Positions 17,155 through 25,791 of a stretch of DNA of 64,000 bases are shown piece by piece. Position 1 is the first letter of the stretch. Each line of letters opens with the position of its first letter. The notes beneath the pieces were generated by a model. The model made no database searches. It saw only the letters and a program-made list of their open reading frames with translations, and was not told the DNA's origin. Source of the stretch: an uncultured Bacteroidia bacterium. GTDB taxonomy: Bacteria; Bacteroidota; Bacteroidia; Bacteroidales; UBA932. Location: contig CACZMF010000015.1 of NCBI GenBank assembly GCA_902782225.1, positions 62,001-126,000 of the forward strand, in the 5' to 3' direction. The position numbers were made by a program, and so were the translations under genes.

Positions 17155-17715
17155 ATGCGCAGTTTGTACGTATTCGCCGGCTTTGATTTCCTTCCCTCTC
17201 CCGCCGAGATTGGGGTGTTGAACTATGAGCGTGTCCGGGGGAATGAAGTGTTTTCTTTCGAGTATCGGCAGGACTGGCTGGAGAAATACTCCGGAATCAC
17301 GCTTGGCAAGGATCTGTTTCAAACTCCCGGCAAGCAATACGCCCAGGGCTGGCTGTTCGGATGCTTTTCAGACGCCCTCCCGGACCGTTGGGGCAGAACC
17401 CTGGCCATTAAGAGGGAAGCCATTGAAGCCCAAAAGGAGAAGCGACCGCCACGACGTAGGCCTGTGGGAGCACTTCAGCCACGTGCTGGCCGGTTACTGT
17501 GGCATCAATGCCGCACAAACACGTGTGATGGACAGAGGTGGAGCGTATCATATTCTACTTTCCCGGCGTTTTGACAGGACTGCAGATGGACGGCGCATCC
17601 ATTTCGCTTCCGCACTGACGCATTTAGGATTCAAGGACGGAGCCGGCGCTTCAGACGGAAAAGGGTATCTGGATATTGTGGATTTCATCCTTCAGGCCTG
17701 CCCTAACCCGCTCGA
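17155..17715 (+). pseudogene. hipA remnant: frameshift, internal deletion, C-terminal loss
   Basis: The first 90 codons from the ATG at 17155 encode the HipA N-terminal domain (VFAGFDFLPSPAEIGVLNYE ... WLFGCFSDALPDRWGR). After about 17440 the homology moves to the +1 frame, where HDVGLWEHFSHVLAGYCGIN, LLSRRFDRT, RRIHFASALTHLG and GYLDIVDFIL match the HipA kinase core. The part between, with the early kinase strands, is missing, and the C-terminal third with the catalytic GNSDDH region is absent. Homology stops near 17715, just before the VapBC region. No active toxin can be made. Confidence 0.8.
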
Positions 17716-17781
17716 CGATGCGCTCCCCTGCACGCGAAGACAACGTCAGCGCTCCCACATCGTCCTCACGAAAGAGTTTGC

Positions 17782-17814
17782 TACATTTGCAGAAAATTGC
17801 CATATTTGTGGCAA
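17782..17814 (+). promoter_or_regulatory. promoter and palindromic operator of the toxin-antitoxin pair
   Basis: TACATTTG (17782-17789) fits TAnnTTTG. Eight bases downstream, TTGCCA-TATTTG-TGGCAA (17797-17814) is a perfect 6-bp inverted repeat placed over the expected start of transcription, as expected for an autoregulated antitoxin. A second TACATTTGCAGAAA copy, 14 bases identical, occurs at 17881-17894, 18 bases before the GTG of the antitoxin. Confidence 0.5.
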
Positions 17815-17905
17815 CAAACAAAAACAAACTATGAAGAATGATTTTGTAATAACAATTAGAAGAGTTCCGAAAAATATTATTACATTTGCAGAAATTTTCG
17901 GATTC

Positions 17906-18172
17906 GTGAAAACCAACATTATCAGAATTGGCAATAGCCGCGGGATTGTCATTCCCGGCAAATTACTCAAAAGTTTGAACCTTGATGTGAAGGATTCCGT
18001 TGAAGTAGAAATCGCGGACGGTAAAGTTGTGCTATCCCCCGCTGCGGCCCAGGCAGATCCATTTGCGGCAATCTCTAAAGGCGGCTGGTTCGACGACCCC
18101 CGCAATGCCCACGAGATAAGTGATGAACTTTACGCCGGACGCGTCAACACAAGGGAGGCGGTAGAGTTATGA
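17906..18172 (+). CDS. AbrB/MazE-type antitoxin (VapB-like)
   Basis: 88 residues from a GTG at 17906, where the classic swapped-hairpin AbrB sequence begins: (V/M)KTNIIRIGNSRGIVIPGKL. The remainder has SVEVEIADGKVVLSP and a C-terminal toxin-binding tail. An in-frame ATG at 17831 would add 25 residues, but these do not look like the family and contain a second -7-like element. It overlaps the toxin gene by 4 bases, the usual arrangement for co-translated antitoxin and toxin. Confidence 0.8.
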   Translation: MKTNIIRIGNSRGIVIPGKLLKSLNLDVKDSVEVEIADGKVVLSPAAAQADPFAAISKGGWFDDPRNAHEISDELYAGRVNTREAVEL

Positions 18173-18570
18173 AGTATCTACTTGACACTAACGTGCTCGT
18201 GGCCATGTTCCGCGGGCAGTACGGGATACGCCAAGCCATTCTGAAAGCAGGGTTTGAGAACTGCGCTATCAGTGAAATCACCCTGGCGGAATTGCTCACC
18301 GGGGCCTACAGGGGCGGTTTTGACCGCCACGCCCACGAGATTGCCTTCCTGCGTGATCACTTTGAAATCGTGCCGATATCAGCGGCACTTGATGTCTATG
18401 CCCGCCTCAGGGCTGATTTGGAGGGAAACGGTACACCCCTTGACAGTTTCGACCTCCTCATCGCCGCAACCGCCCTCGGCAACAAGCTCATTCTTGTCAC
18501 CCATAACACCCGCCACTTCTCCCGCATTCCAGGGCTGAAGATTCGCGATTGGGAAACCGTAGAAAAATAA
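18169..18570 (+). CDS. PIN-domain ribonuclease toxin (VapC-like)
   Basis: 133 residues, a single PIN domain. Acidic active-site residues are visible: Asp6 (LLDTNVL), Glu41 (TLAELL), Asp95 (SFDLLIAATAL), and the THNTRHFSRI strand near 111-120. VapC toxins cleave RNA, often tRNA or rRNA, and are held inactive by the antitoxin. It forms a pair with the AbrB-type gene upstream (4-base overlap). All catalytic positions look intact. Confidence 0.88.
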   Translation: MKYLLDTNVLVAMFRGQYGIRQAILKAGFENCAISEITLAELLTGAYRGGFDRHAHEIAFLRDHFEIVPISAALDVYARLRADLEGNGTPLDSFDLLIAATALGNKLILVTHNTRHFSRIPGLKIRDWETVEK

Positions 18571-18576
18571 TAGCAA

Positions 18577-18611
18577 AACTGCCCGCCAGTCTGTGTGACT
18601 AGCGGGCAGTT
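18577..18611. terminator. hairpin between convergent vapC and the fimbrial operon
   Basis: AACTGCCCGC (18577-18586) pairs exactly with GCGGGCAGTT (18602-18611). It lies between two convergent genes and may stop transcription from both sides. U-tracts are weak on both strands. Confidence 0.6.
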
Positions 18612-18636
18612 CAGATAAATTCCAAGCTTCAGAGCT

Positions 18637-21600
18637 CTAAGGTTCAGCCCAATAGCCGTAGTTCACCGTGACTGAGGTCAGTCTGTTACGATTATTGTAC
18701 TGGTAATTGGAGGTGCAAGCCATCGTCACGGTCACAGTGTTGTCTCCATTGCCCTCTCCGGTAGATGACGAATTCCAAGATGTCTTTGTGGACAAAGTGC
18801 TGGAGCCGCTGACATCACCAACTACGGTCACAGCCTGTGTCTGATAGTTTGTGGCATATACCATCGTTATACTCGTGATCTTGGCATCGTCATAATTAGC
18901 AGGAGCCGTAACTGTGAATGAACCACTTACATATCCCCTATTATAGGTTCCCATCTGCTGATAATAGTTGTTGTTGCTACCTCCGCGTACGGTATTGCTG
19001 AACACAACATTCTGCGGTGCCGTGGTGTAAGAAGGATTGTTGCCGCTACTTGTCTTCAGGTTGATGGTGTAATTTGCAGTCCTCCAAACAAGGGCGACCC
19101 TGTTTATATTCGCCACAGGAGTATTGCCGTACCAATTGGACGACAGGGTTACGCTTGAGGTCGAGCCGACTTCTGCTGCCAGGGTCTTCCAGGTGATGCG
19201 GTTGTCGTTGTAGGCGGTTCCGGCGTTGGGCGTGTAGGTGTAGTAGCCGTCGACAGGGCCGGTTATCGTACCCGTAGTGGAAGTCGGGTTGCCGAGTCCG
19301 ACTGCCTGAAGCTTGACAGGCTTGCGGTCGCTGTCGCCATTGGCGTAGGAGAACCTGTAGTACACATCCATTCCTGCCAGGTTGCCGATCCTGGTCCTGG
19401 CAGTGTTGCCTCCTGCTGTGGTGTAGAATCCCGGAGCGGGGAAGGTCTTCGGAGTATGGGTCAAAGTGGCGGGTGTGTACTCCTCAGCATTGATGGTCAC
19501 CGTAGCAGTGCCGCCCTCGCGTGTGGTTGCGAAGTTGATGATAGGATTGTAGTTGTCCCTGAGTGCTGACACGTCGGTCTGGGTGGGTGAATACCAGTAC
19601 CAGCCGTCATAGTTGCCGCCGGAAACCCTCTGCAAGCCGGAAGTGGCAGTGGGCCTCACGCCGTCGCACTGGAAGTAGACAATCTCGGGAAGGACGTCGT
19701 TCGGATCCATTGAGAACGAGAACGGAGCTCCGGACAGAGACGTAGACGGTACACCGTTGGTAAATTCCAGATTCGTGAACTGCTTCACGTAGAAATTCCT
19801 GAAGTTATCATTAGCCTGGTTGAAGTATTCGTTCTCCACATACACTCTTGAGGCACTTTCCGCCTTGTTGGTCTTGAAGAAGCAGGAAAGTGTCACGGTG
19901 TTGCCGCCACTGAACTTTGACGCCTGGCACAACTTGTCGTAGTCGGTCTTGGACAGGGTGCGGACATATTTGAAAGTTGTCTCGGAGTGCCCGGGAATAA
20001 TGCTCGCGCCACTGATGACCGGCAGGTTGTTGTCCCTCAGTATTTCTTCAGTCCTGCCGTTATCGGGAGTCAGGCTCAGAGCGTCCGACTCGATGTAGAA
20101 CTTCAGCGGGAACATACTGGCAGGGAGGTTCTTGGGAATCGTGATTCCCACTTCCATCAGTTCACCGGCGATCTTCTGCACTTTCTCCGGATTGCAGGAT
20201 ACCGTCATGGTCTGCTTGCTCAGGATCGTGTACGTGACATTTCGGAACAACGCAGATTCGTCCTCAGTACCCGCCCCCACGGTTCCCGTGATTCTGAGAT
20301 ACTGGGAACGCACATTGGCGGACGGATCTTTGGTCGTTATCGTGACTGTGCGCCAACCTTCGGAGTCGTCAGTCGAATCTACGGTGTAACTGTCAATGAC
20401 GCTTTCGTTCCCCCCAGACATATGCTGAAGCTCAATCGTGACCGGAGCGGAGGACGTCGGTGTTGATGCACTGAAATTATTGTTCCAGTCCGGCTCGCCG
20501 TCGCCATTGCTGTCAACAGTCACGTCCGGAATAAACTTATATTTCAGCGTCAGATGATCTATCTGGCCGTTCTCTTCCTCATACGGATACTTTCGTATAA
20601 GGGTCTTGGCCATATAGGTCACAAGGATACGGCTTGTACCATCGGAGATGTCCGTAAGAGTCTGGGTGGAAATGTCGGCTGAAACATCGCCGCTACCCAT
20701 AGACACAAGAGCATCCTCCGGGGTGTCGGCGCCTGGTTTCATGATCTTCTGAAGCCTGATACGATACTTGAAATTGCGGTAGATAGGATAGTAATCCTTG
20801 TTCTCCATCAGGTCCACCTTATAATAAAAGTCCCCGGAATCATCCACACCGTCTTCGGTGTCAGGGTCGGAGTAGTGGCCATAAACGATGACCACGGTGG
20901 GCTGCTGGTCCTCATTGGGGACAGGCCTCTCATACATAAAGAAGCTCTGGTTTGCAGCGGCAACCTTGCCGACATTTGCAGCTGCAGTGGGATTCTCAAA
21001 TGCGGAAGCCGAAGGCACCGAAGTGTCGAAAGTAGTGCCTATAGGCAGGAGGCCAGGATAATGCAGCGTCTGGTTGAGGTCGATGTATGACTTCGTTTCA
21101 TAGCCGTACACGAAGCCTCCGGAATAGTAAGGAGCGATGGAACCCTGGTTCGGCACGTTCACAACAGCAAATGAACGGGTGGTGAAATTGCTTCCCGCTT
21201 CATCTTCGACCACAATTTTTGCGAAATTGCGGATAAGGGCTATGTCGCTGAAATATGCTGCAGTCTCGTCAGAGACCTGGAAGGTTCCGGACCCTGTATA
21301 GACGGTTTCCCCTCCGACAGTAATGGTCTGGGCGCCGACAAGATTGCCGTCAGCGTCACGCTTGGCCTTGATTCCGGGTACGATGAATGACTGCCAGTAA
21401 GCGCCCTGCTTTTCCGCACTGAGAAGCGGGGGTATGAGCGTGGTTTCCTGGTCGTAGTCCATACGGTCGGGACCGTTGCCTATGATATGGATGCGCCTTT
21501 TGCTGTTTTCACTGATGGTGAGAGTTGCGGAGACTTCGTAGCGGTTGGTCGATTCTCCGAGTTTGCCGTTGGTGGTGGCGGGTACAAAAGTGGCCTCCAC

Positions 21601-21843
21601 ATATTCCTTCAGGTATGCGGAACTGCCGAATACGGCGATATGCAGGGTCTGCAAGTCACCGTTCGGAGTGTCCGAAAGGGATTTGGTGGAAGGAGTGAGC
21701 TCGGGGAGGGTCACGTTGAACTTGACCAGGACCTTACCCTGCACTTCTTCCTCTTCGGGGGCCACGACAGGCACCTCCTGCTCCAACCGGGTGCAGGAGA
21801 AGAGCATCGTAGCCGCAAGGAATATGTAAAGCAACTTTTTCAT
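18637..21843 (-). CDS. large DUF4906-type fimbrial tip/adhesin lipoprotein
   Basis: 1068 residues, ATG at 21843 (a TTG 6 bases upstream is less likely). Lipobox MLFSC, Cys17. The first about 390 residues have the fimbrillin-like fold pattern (LQTLHIAVFGSSAYLKEYVE, RRIHIIGNGPDRMDY, NFKYRIRLQKI). This continues into Ig-like beta-rich segments with long Asn/Ser/Thr stretches to the C-terminus (TVTMACTSNYQYNN). The size, the lipoprotein signal and the last place in the fimbrial operon match DUF4906 proteins, considered accessory or tip components. The domain assignment is from pattern and context. Confidence 0.7.
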   Translation of the reverse strand: MKKLLYIFLAATMLFSCTRLEQEVPVVAPEEEEVQGKVLVKFNVTLPELTPSTKSLSDTPNGDLQTLHIAVFGSSAYLKEYVEATFVPATTNGKLGESTNRYEVSATLTISENSKRRIHIIGNGPDRMDYDQETTLIPPLLSAEKQGAYWQSFIVPGIKAKRDADGNLVGAQTITVGGETVYTGSGTFQVSDETAAYFSDIALIRNFAKIVVEDEAGSNFTTRSFAVVNVPNQGSIAPYYSGGFVYGYETKSYIDLNQTLHYPGLLPIGTTFDTSVPSASAFENPTAAANVGKVAAANQSFFMYERPVPNEDQQPTVVIVYGHYSDPDTEDGVDDSGDFYYKVDLMENKDYYPIYRNFKYRIRLQKIMKPGADTPEDALVSMGSGDVSADISTQTLTDISDGTSRILVTYMAKTLIRKYPYEEENGQIDHLTLKYKFIPDVTVDSNGDGEPDWNNNFSASTPTSSAPVTIELQHMSGGNESVIDSYTVDSTDDSEGWRTVTITTKDPSANVRSQYLRITGTVGAGTEDESALFRNVTYTILSKQTMTVSCNPEKVQKIAGELMEVGITIPKNLPASMFPLKFYIESDALSLTPDNGRTEEILRDNNLPVISGASIIPGHSETTFKYVRTLSKTDYDKLCQASKFSGGNTVTLSCFFKTNKAESASRVYVENEYFNQANDNFRNFYVKQFTNLEFTNGVPSTSLSGAPFSFSMDPNDVLPEIVYFQCDGVRPTATSGLQRVSGGNYDGWYWYSPTQTDVSALRDNYNPIINFATTREGGTATVTINAEEYTPATLTHTPKTFPAPGFYTTAGGNTARTRIGNLAGMDVYYRFSYANGDSDRKPVKLQAVGLGNPTSTTGTITGPVDGYYTYTPNAGTAYNDNRITWKTLAAEVGSTSSVTLSSNWYGNTPVANINRVALVWRTANYTINLKTSSGNNPSYTTAPQNVVFSNTVRGGSNNNYYQQMGTYNRGYVSGSFTVTAPANYDDAKITSITMVYATNYQTQAVTVVGDVSGSSTLSTKTSWNSSSTGEGNGDNTVTVTMACTSNYQYNNRNRLTSVTVNYGYWAEP

Positions 21844-21849
21844 CGTCAA

Positions 21850-24222
21850 TTATTTTGTAGTCTGGTAACCACTCCAGTTGGTCATATGGGCTGTATCTTT
21901 TCCTTCGCCCCAGTACCACTCGTCATAGACGCAACGGGGCCAGTTGGTACCATTATGATAACTTGCAGCCTGGGCCGTGGGCAAATATTCGACCGTTCCA
22001 TTATTCAAAGGATAAACAACGCCGTCGGCGCACCAATAACCTCCGCGGCTAAGAGCGTAATCCGGTGTGAACAACTCAGGAATGACTCCCTTCTGGGAAA
22101 GTGTAATGAGGTACATGACCTCGGCCATCGTCGGAAGACGCCAGCGTCCTGCAGGGTATCCGTTTTCCTGATATGCGGCGCAACGCTTCCGGGCATTCTC
22201 ATAAGTAAGGTCTCCCGTCTTGCCATATGACGACGCAATTTTCATAATAGGTGCAATTGTGTAGCGGGCATCGTCTGCAGCAGGCCTGTAGTTGGCATTG
22301 GTATTAAGTCCGGTCAGATTGGAAACAATGGCGGTTGAACCGTCCGTACGGGTGTCACCGATAACGTAGTCCGAATCCGAAGGAAGAACGGTCACGTGGA
22401 CCGAGTACTGACGAGGGTTGGTATTGCCTCCAGAATCGTTGATTTCGCTCCTGTTGGCTATACTGCCTATACTCGTCCCGTTGCTGTCGTATGCCGTTGA
22501 GCCGTTTGTATAATTGTTTACATAGACATATCCATTGGAAGTCTCGCAGGTAATAAACATTGCAGGATACTGCGTTATCTTCACGGACTGCTTGTAGATG
22601 CTGTCGTCGTTGTGGTCAGCGTGGTAGAGATTGTAGCGGATTATGTACGGGGAACAGTCGAAGCTGGCTCCGGCGGTGTAGTCGTTGTTCAGTTCGTGGT
22701 AGAACTTGACGTAACTTCCTTCTATCCAGAGCCACTCGTCTCCGTTGTTGAGTGCCTTTCTCTGGGCGGCGCTGTATTCGATATACTTTTGTCCCTGCGC
22801 ATAGTCCGGGTTGCCGGCCGCAGCAGTGCGTACGGTGCCTCCGCCATAGGTCGTGCCGGCATTCTGCGTGCCATAGTAAGCCTTGGTGGCAGTGATATCG
22901 AGGTTGGCGCTTCCCTTCGATACCGTAAGCGCGGCAGGGTGGGAAGAGGTGAAGAGCATATCGAGGTCTGGCACGTTGTTGAGCTCATATTCCTTGGGCT
23001 CCACGGAAAGGAAACGGGCCTTTCCGATCACGGCGTGCTTGATGACCACGTCCTTGTCCTGCCAGTCGAGCACATAGTAGTGCCCGCTCACCAGGATGGA
23101 TGCCTCGTCGGTCTCGCTGCCGAGGATGCCGACGTCCAGCTTGAAGCGGTACCAGTTGTTCTGCACGAAATTGCGCAGATACGTGGTGTCCGCTGAGGCG
23201 GCGCGGGTGTCGTCCGGAACCACGACTTTGTAGTAGAACTGCTTCTGGGTAGCGGTGACGTTGTAGTTGGCATTGGCACGACGGCGCCATGGAAGTATGA
23301 GCTTTATGGTAGGCTCCACATTAGGTGACTCATGGCAGGCGTAAATCCAGTGCTGGGGGTACACGTAGGAAGGGTCCGTAACCCAGGGATAATCGGAACT
23401 GCCGGAAACCCTTGTGAAGGACATACGGTTGTTCTTGTAGTCGAAATACACCGGACTTTCGGATGGCTTGCCCGTGAGAGTGGTGTTGCGCACGCCGTTC
23501 TCCAGGTACATCTGCATGCCGTTCAGCATCGGCTCCCAGACCTCCTTGAAGTGATATTCCACGTCGTCGATTACCACCGTGCGGGATACCTGTACGGTGT
23601 CCTTGATATTCAGCTGCACGGAAATCTTGGCGGCCAGGCGCTTGACCTTCACGAGACCCTTTGCCACAAGGCGTTTGTTCTTCTCCATACCGGTCACCTG
23701 GGCCAAGCCGTCCATCACGAACGAGGGTTGCTTGTGGTCTGCCGGAGCGCTGAAATCGGTGTTCAGCGGAAGGGCCTTGAGGGCGGCGACGGAAGTGCCG
23801 GACAAGTTGCTCTCGTCGGAGACGATGACGTCGGGATAGTTGACTATCACGTACACCCAGAACGAATTGGCCGTGCCGGGGGCAAGGGTGCCACTCACGA
23901 AAGAATCTGAAGTGTAGGCGGTCACGGAGGCGTCGCCGTCGGACTCGCCGGGGGTGAAGCGCTCGTGGTAAACGCAGTCCTGGTTGGTCTTTCCTTCAGG
24001 ATAGAAGAACACGTCCACAGTGCCGATCAGGTTCTCGTTCCAGTTGTTCTCTCCGTCCTGCGTACCGTTCATACCAGTCCTGGTGGCAGGATCCTGGCAG
24101 ACGATGTCAAGCACTATGCCCTCGCCGTCGACTTCCTCCGGCTGCAGCTCTCGCGGGTTGCAGGACAGGGGCAGGACAGCAAGCAGGGCAAGCATCCAAA
24201 TATGCAGTCTCTTTCGCATCAT
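21850..24222 (-). CDS. fimbrillin-type lipoprotein with C-terminal DUF1566/FISUMP-like domain
   Basis: 790 residues. Lipobox LPLSC, Cys21. The N-terminal half looks like a fimbrial subunit: TVDVFFYPEG, FWVYVIVNYPD, KGLVKVKRLAAKISVQLNI, NWYRFKLDVGILG. The C-terminal about 130 residues carry YENARKRCAAYQENGYPAGRWRLPT..., where 'GRWRLPTMAEV' is the signature of the Lcl/DUF1566-FISUMP domain, seen in surface-binding proteins. Mfa4- or FimE-like accessory roles are possible. It overlaps the preceding gene by 4 bases (ATGA) and is followed 6 bases later by the tip gene. Confidence 0.7.
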   Translation of the reverse strand: MMRKRLHIWMLALLAVLPLSCNPRELQPEEVDGEGIVLDIVCQDPATRTGMNGTQDGENNWNENLIGTVDVFFYPEGKTNQDCVYHERFTPGESDGDASVTAYTSDSFVSGTLAPGTANSFWVYVIVNYPDVIVSDESNLSGTSVAALKALPLNTDFSAPADHKQPSFVMDGLAQVTGMEKNKRLVAKGLVKVKRLAAKISVQLNIKDTVQVSRTVVIDDVEYHFKEVWEPMLNGMQMYLENGVRNTTLTGKPSESPVYFDYKNNRMSFTRVSGSSDYPWVTDPSYVYPQHWIYACHESPNVEPTIKLILPWRRRANANYNVTATQKQFYYKVVVPDDTRAASADTTYLRNFVQNNWYRFKLDVGILGSETDEASILVSGHYYVLDWQDKDVVIKHAVIGKARFLSVEPKEYELNNVPDLDMLFTSSHPAALTVSKGSANLDITATKAYYGTQNAGTTYGGGTVRTAAAGNPDYAQGQKYIEYSAAQRKALNNGDEWLWIEGSYVKFYHELNNDYTAGASFDCSPYIIRYNLYHADHNDDSIYKQSVKITQYPAMFITCETSNGYVYVNNYTNGSTAYDSNGTSIGSIANRSEINDSGGNTNPRQYSVHVTVLPSDSDYVIGDTRTDGSTAIVSNLTGLNTNANYRPAADDARYTIAPIMKIASSYGKTGDLTYENARKRCAAYQENGYPAGRWRLPTMAEVMYLITLSQKGVIPELFTPDYALSRGGYWCADGVVYPLNNGTVEYLPTAQAASYHNGTNWPRCVYDEWYWGEGKDTAHMTNWSGYQTTK

Positions 24223-25748
24223 TGCCTGGAGAATATATAGTTACGGTCACGGTCTATCAGTTCGCTGTCGCCTTCGATCTCGCGGTCGCTGGGGAGCACC
24301 ACGGTGAAGGAGAGTTGGATGTTGCGCTCCTGTCCTCCCGTATCGAGGGAAGAAGGACGGACGTAGAAGACCAAAACGCCTCCGGTAATCGTCAGCTCGG
24401 AGGGTTCGATGTCGAAGTAGGCAGGGTCGGCCCCGATCTTCTTGATCACGAGGGTGGCGCCCTTCAATGAAGAGATGGCCAGCTGGCACTCAGCCACCGG
24501 TGCCTCTGTGGTAAGATATACCTTATTGTTGACCGGAGTGGGGTAGTTGACGGCCAGTTTGTCGCTGTTGGATGTGGTCAGCGAGCCCTGATTGAAGTCC
24601 AGAGTGTGCTCGTTGTAGTCCCAGGGGATGGTTTCGGTGACAATCTGTATGGACTTGTCGGTGAACTCTATGTTGAGGTGGACCCTGGTGCCGGCCTTCC
24701 ACTCCTTGCGGGGGAAGCTGACGCGCGCTCCCTCTTCGGCGGAGCCGTTGACCCTGAAGCGAAGCTCAAGTATGGAATTGCGCTCGCTGTAGATGGGGTC
24801 GCCGAACATGTCGTAGCCTTCAATCTCGTCCGGGAATGCCTGTATAGCTGTGAGAGGCCAGGTCATATAGTAGGTCTCCTGTCCGGATGCGGTGATTTTC
24901 TGTCCGGAGAAGACATCGTACTTGTCGTTCGGAGCCAGTATCTTTCCGGCCATGTTGGCGGCGGAGAAGAAAGGATGTGCCGCATCCGTGGTGAGGGTAT
25001 AGACAGGTGCTATATTCTCGGAAGTGGATGAGAAATCGATGGTGGCGTAGCCGCTGTGGAGGAATAGGTCCTGACCTTCATAGAGGGTGTTGATGCCCGT
25101 CAGCTCGATGTTGCTTTCGTTGGATTTGTTCTCGAGGGTCAGGCTGATGGCGGTGAAGAGGTGTTTGCACTCAAGGGCGACGTAGGATTCATCGCCGGCG
25201 GAGGCATCACGCCTGACCACCTGCTTGGCAAATACGAAGTCATACTGAGGCACGCTGGGAAGGGCCTGCCAGGTGTAGACCGGGGTCTGAAGCACACGCG
25301 TGCTTTCGTTGAAACTGACCGGGGCGCCGAAGAAATCCGACGTGGAAAGTCCCGAAGTGCCGCAGGAGCGGTCGAAATCGAGCCAACCGAAGAAGGAATG
25401 GGTGCCGGATTTGGTCCAGCGGTATCCCGCCCCGCTCACGTAAGGCCAGTAGGTGCCGCCGTCGTAGTGGATCTGGTCGTCGATATACTTGACGGTCTGG
25501 TCCGCAGTCACATCGGTGCTCACCCCACCGCTGGTGATAGTGCCCTCGAAGCCCGACAGGTAGTCGTAGACCTTCATCCGGGTGCCGACAACATCGAGTC
25601 CGTCCGACTCAAGGAAACCCTTGGTCGTCAAGGCCGGATCGCCAAAGCGGATGTCTCCGCCGGCCGTCTCGTTCTGCATCCGATTGCAGGACAAGACCGC
25701 GGCAAAGAGCGAAAGCGCTGCTATTATGTATGTTACGTTACGTTTCAT
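24219..25748 (-). CDS. fimbrillin-family accessory lipoprotein
   Basis: 509 residues from the ATG at 25748. Upstream in-frame codons would run into the neighbour and have no signal. Lipobox VLSC, Cys21. It contains Mfa-like features: TYWPYVSGAGYRW, HSFFGWLDFD, LECKHLFTAISLTLENKS, AGTRVHLNIEFTDKSIQIVT and ETIPWDYNEHTLDF. The last about 130 residues form an extra Ig-like domain. Probably an assembled accessory subunit of the pilus. A GC-rich hairpin lies 9 bases before the start codon. Confidence 0.7.
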   Translation of the reverse strand: MKRNVTYIIAALSLFAAVLSCNRMQNETAGGDIRFGDPALTTKGFLESDGLDVVGTRMKVYDYLSGFEGTITSGGVSTDVTADQTVKYIDDQIHYDGGTYWPYVSGAGYRWTKSGTHSFFGWLDFDRSCGTSGLSTSDFFGAPVSFNESTRVLQTPVYTWQALPSVPQYDFVFAKQVVRRDASAGDESYVALECKHLFTAISLTLENKSNESNIELTGINTLYEGQDLFLHSGYATIDFSSTSENIAPVYTLTTDAAHPFFSAANMAGKILAPNDKYDVFSGQKITASGQETYYMTWPLTAIQAFPDEIEGYDMFGDPIYSERNSILELRFRVNGSAEEGARVSFPRKEWKAGTRVHLNIEFTDKSIQIVTETIPWDYNEHTLDFNQGSLTTSNSDKLAVNYPTPVNNKVYLTTEAPVAECQLAISSLKGATLVIKKIGADPAYFDIEPSELTITGGVLVFYVRPSSLDTGGQERNIQLSFTVVLPSDREIEGDSELIDRDRNYIFSRQ

Positions 25749-25756
25749 ATTGGCGG

Positions 25757-25782
25757 CCCGGAAGGGTTTCACCCCCGCCGGG
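25757..25782 (-). repeat. intercistronic GC-rich hairpin 1 of the fimbrial operon
   Basis: CCCGG (25757-25761) pairs with CCGGG (25778-25782), and GGGT (25764-25767) with ACCC (25771-25774), around a 3-base loop. No U-tract follows on the minus strand. It ends 9 bases before the next start codon. Similar structures occur at 28042 and 30382. Confidence 0.5.
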
Positions 25783-25791
25783 TCAAAGGGT

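Noticed and set aside
17155..17715. Programmed frameshift in hipA
   Set aside because: Restoring the frame does not restore the protein: a central segment and the catalytic C-terminus are missing.
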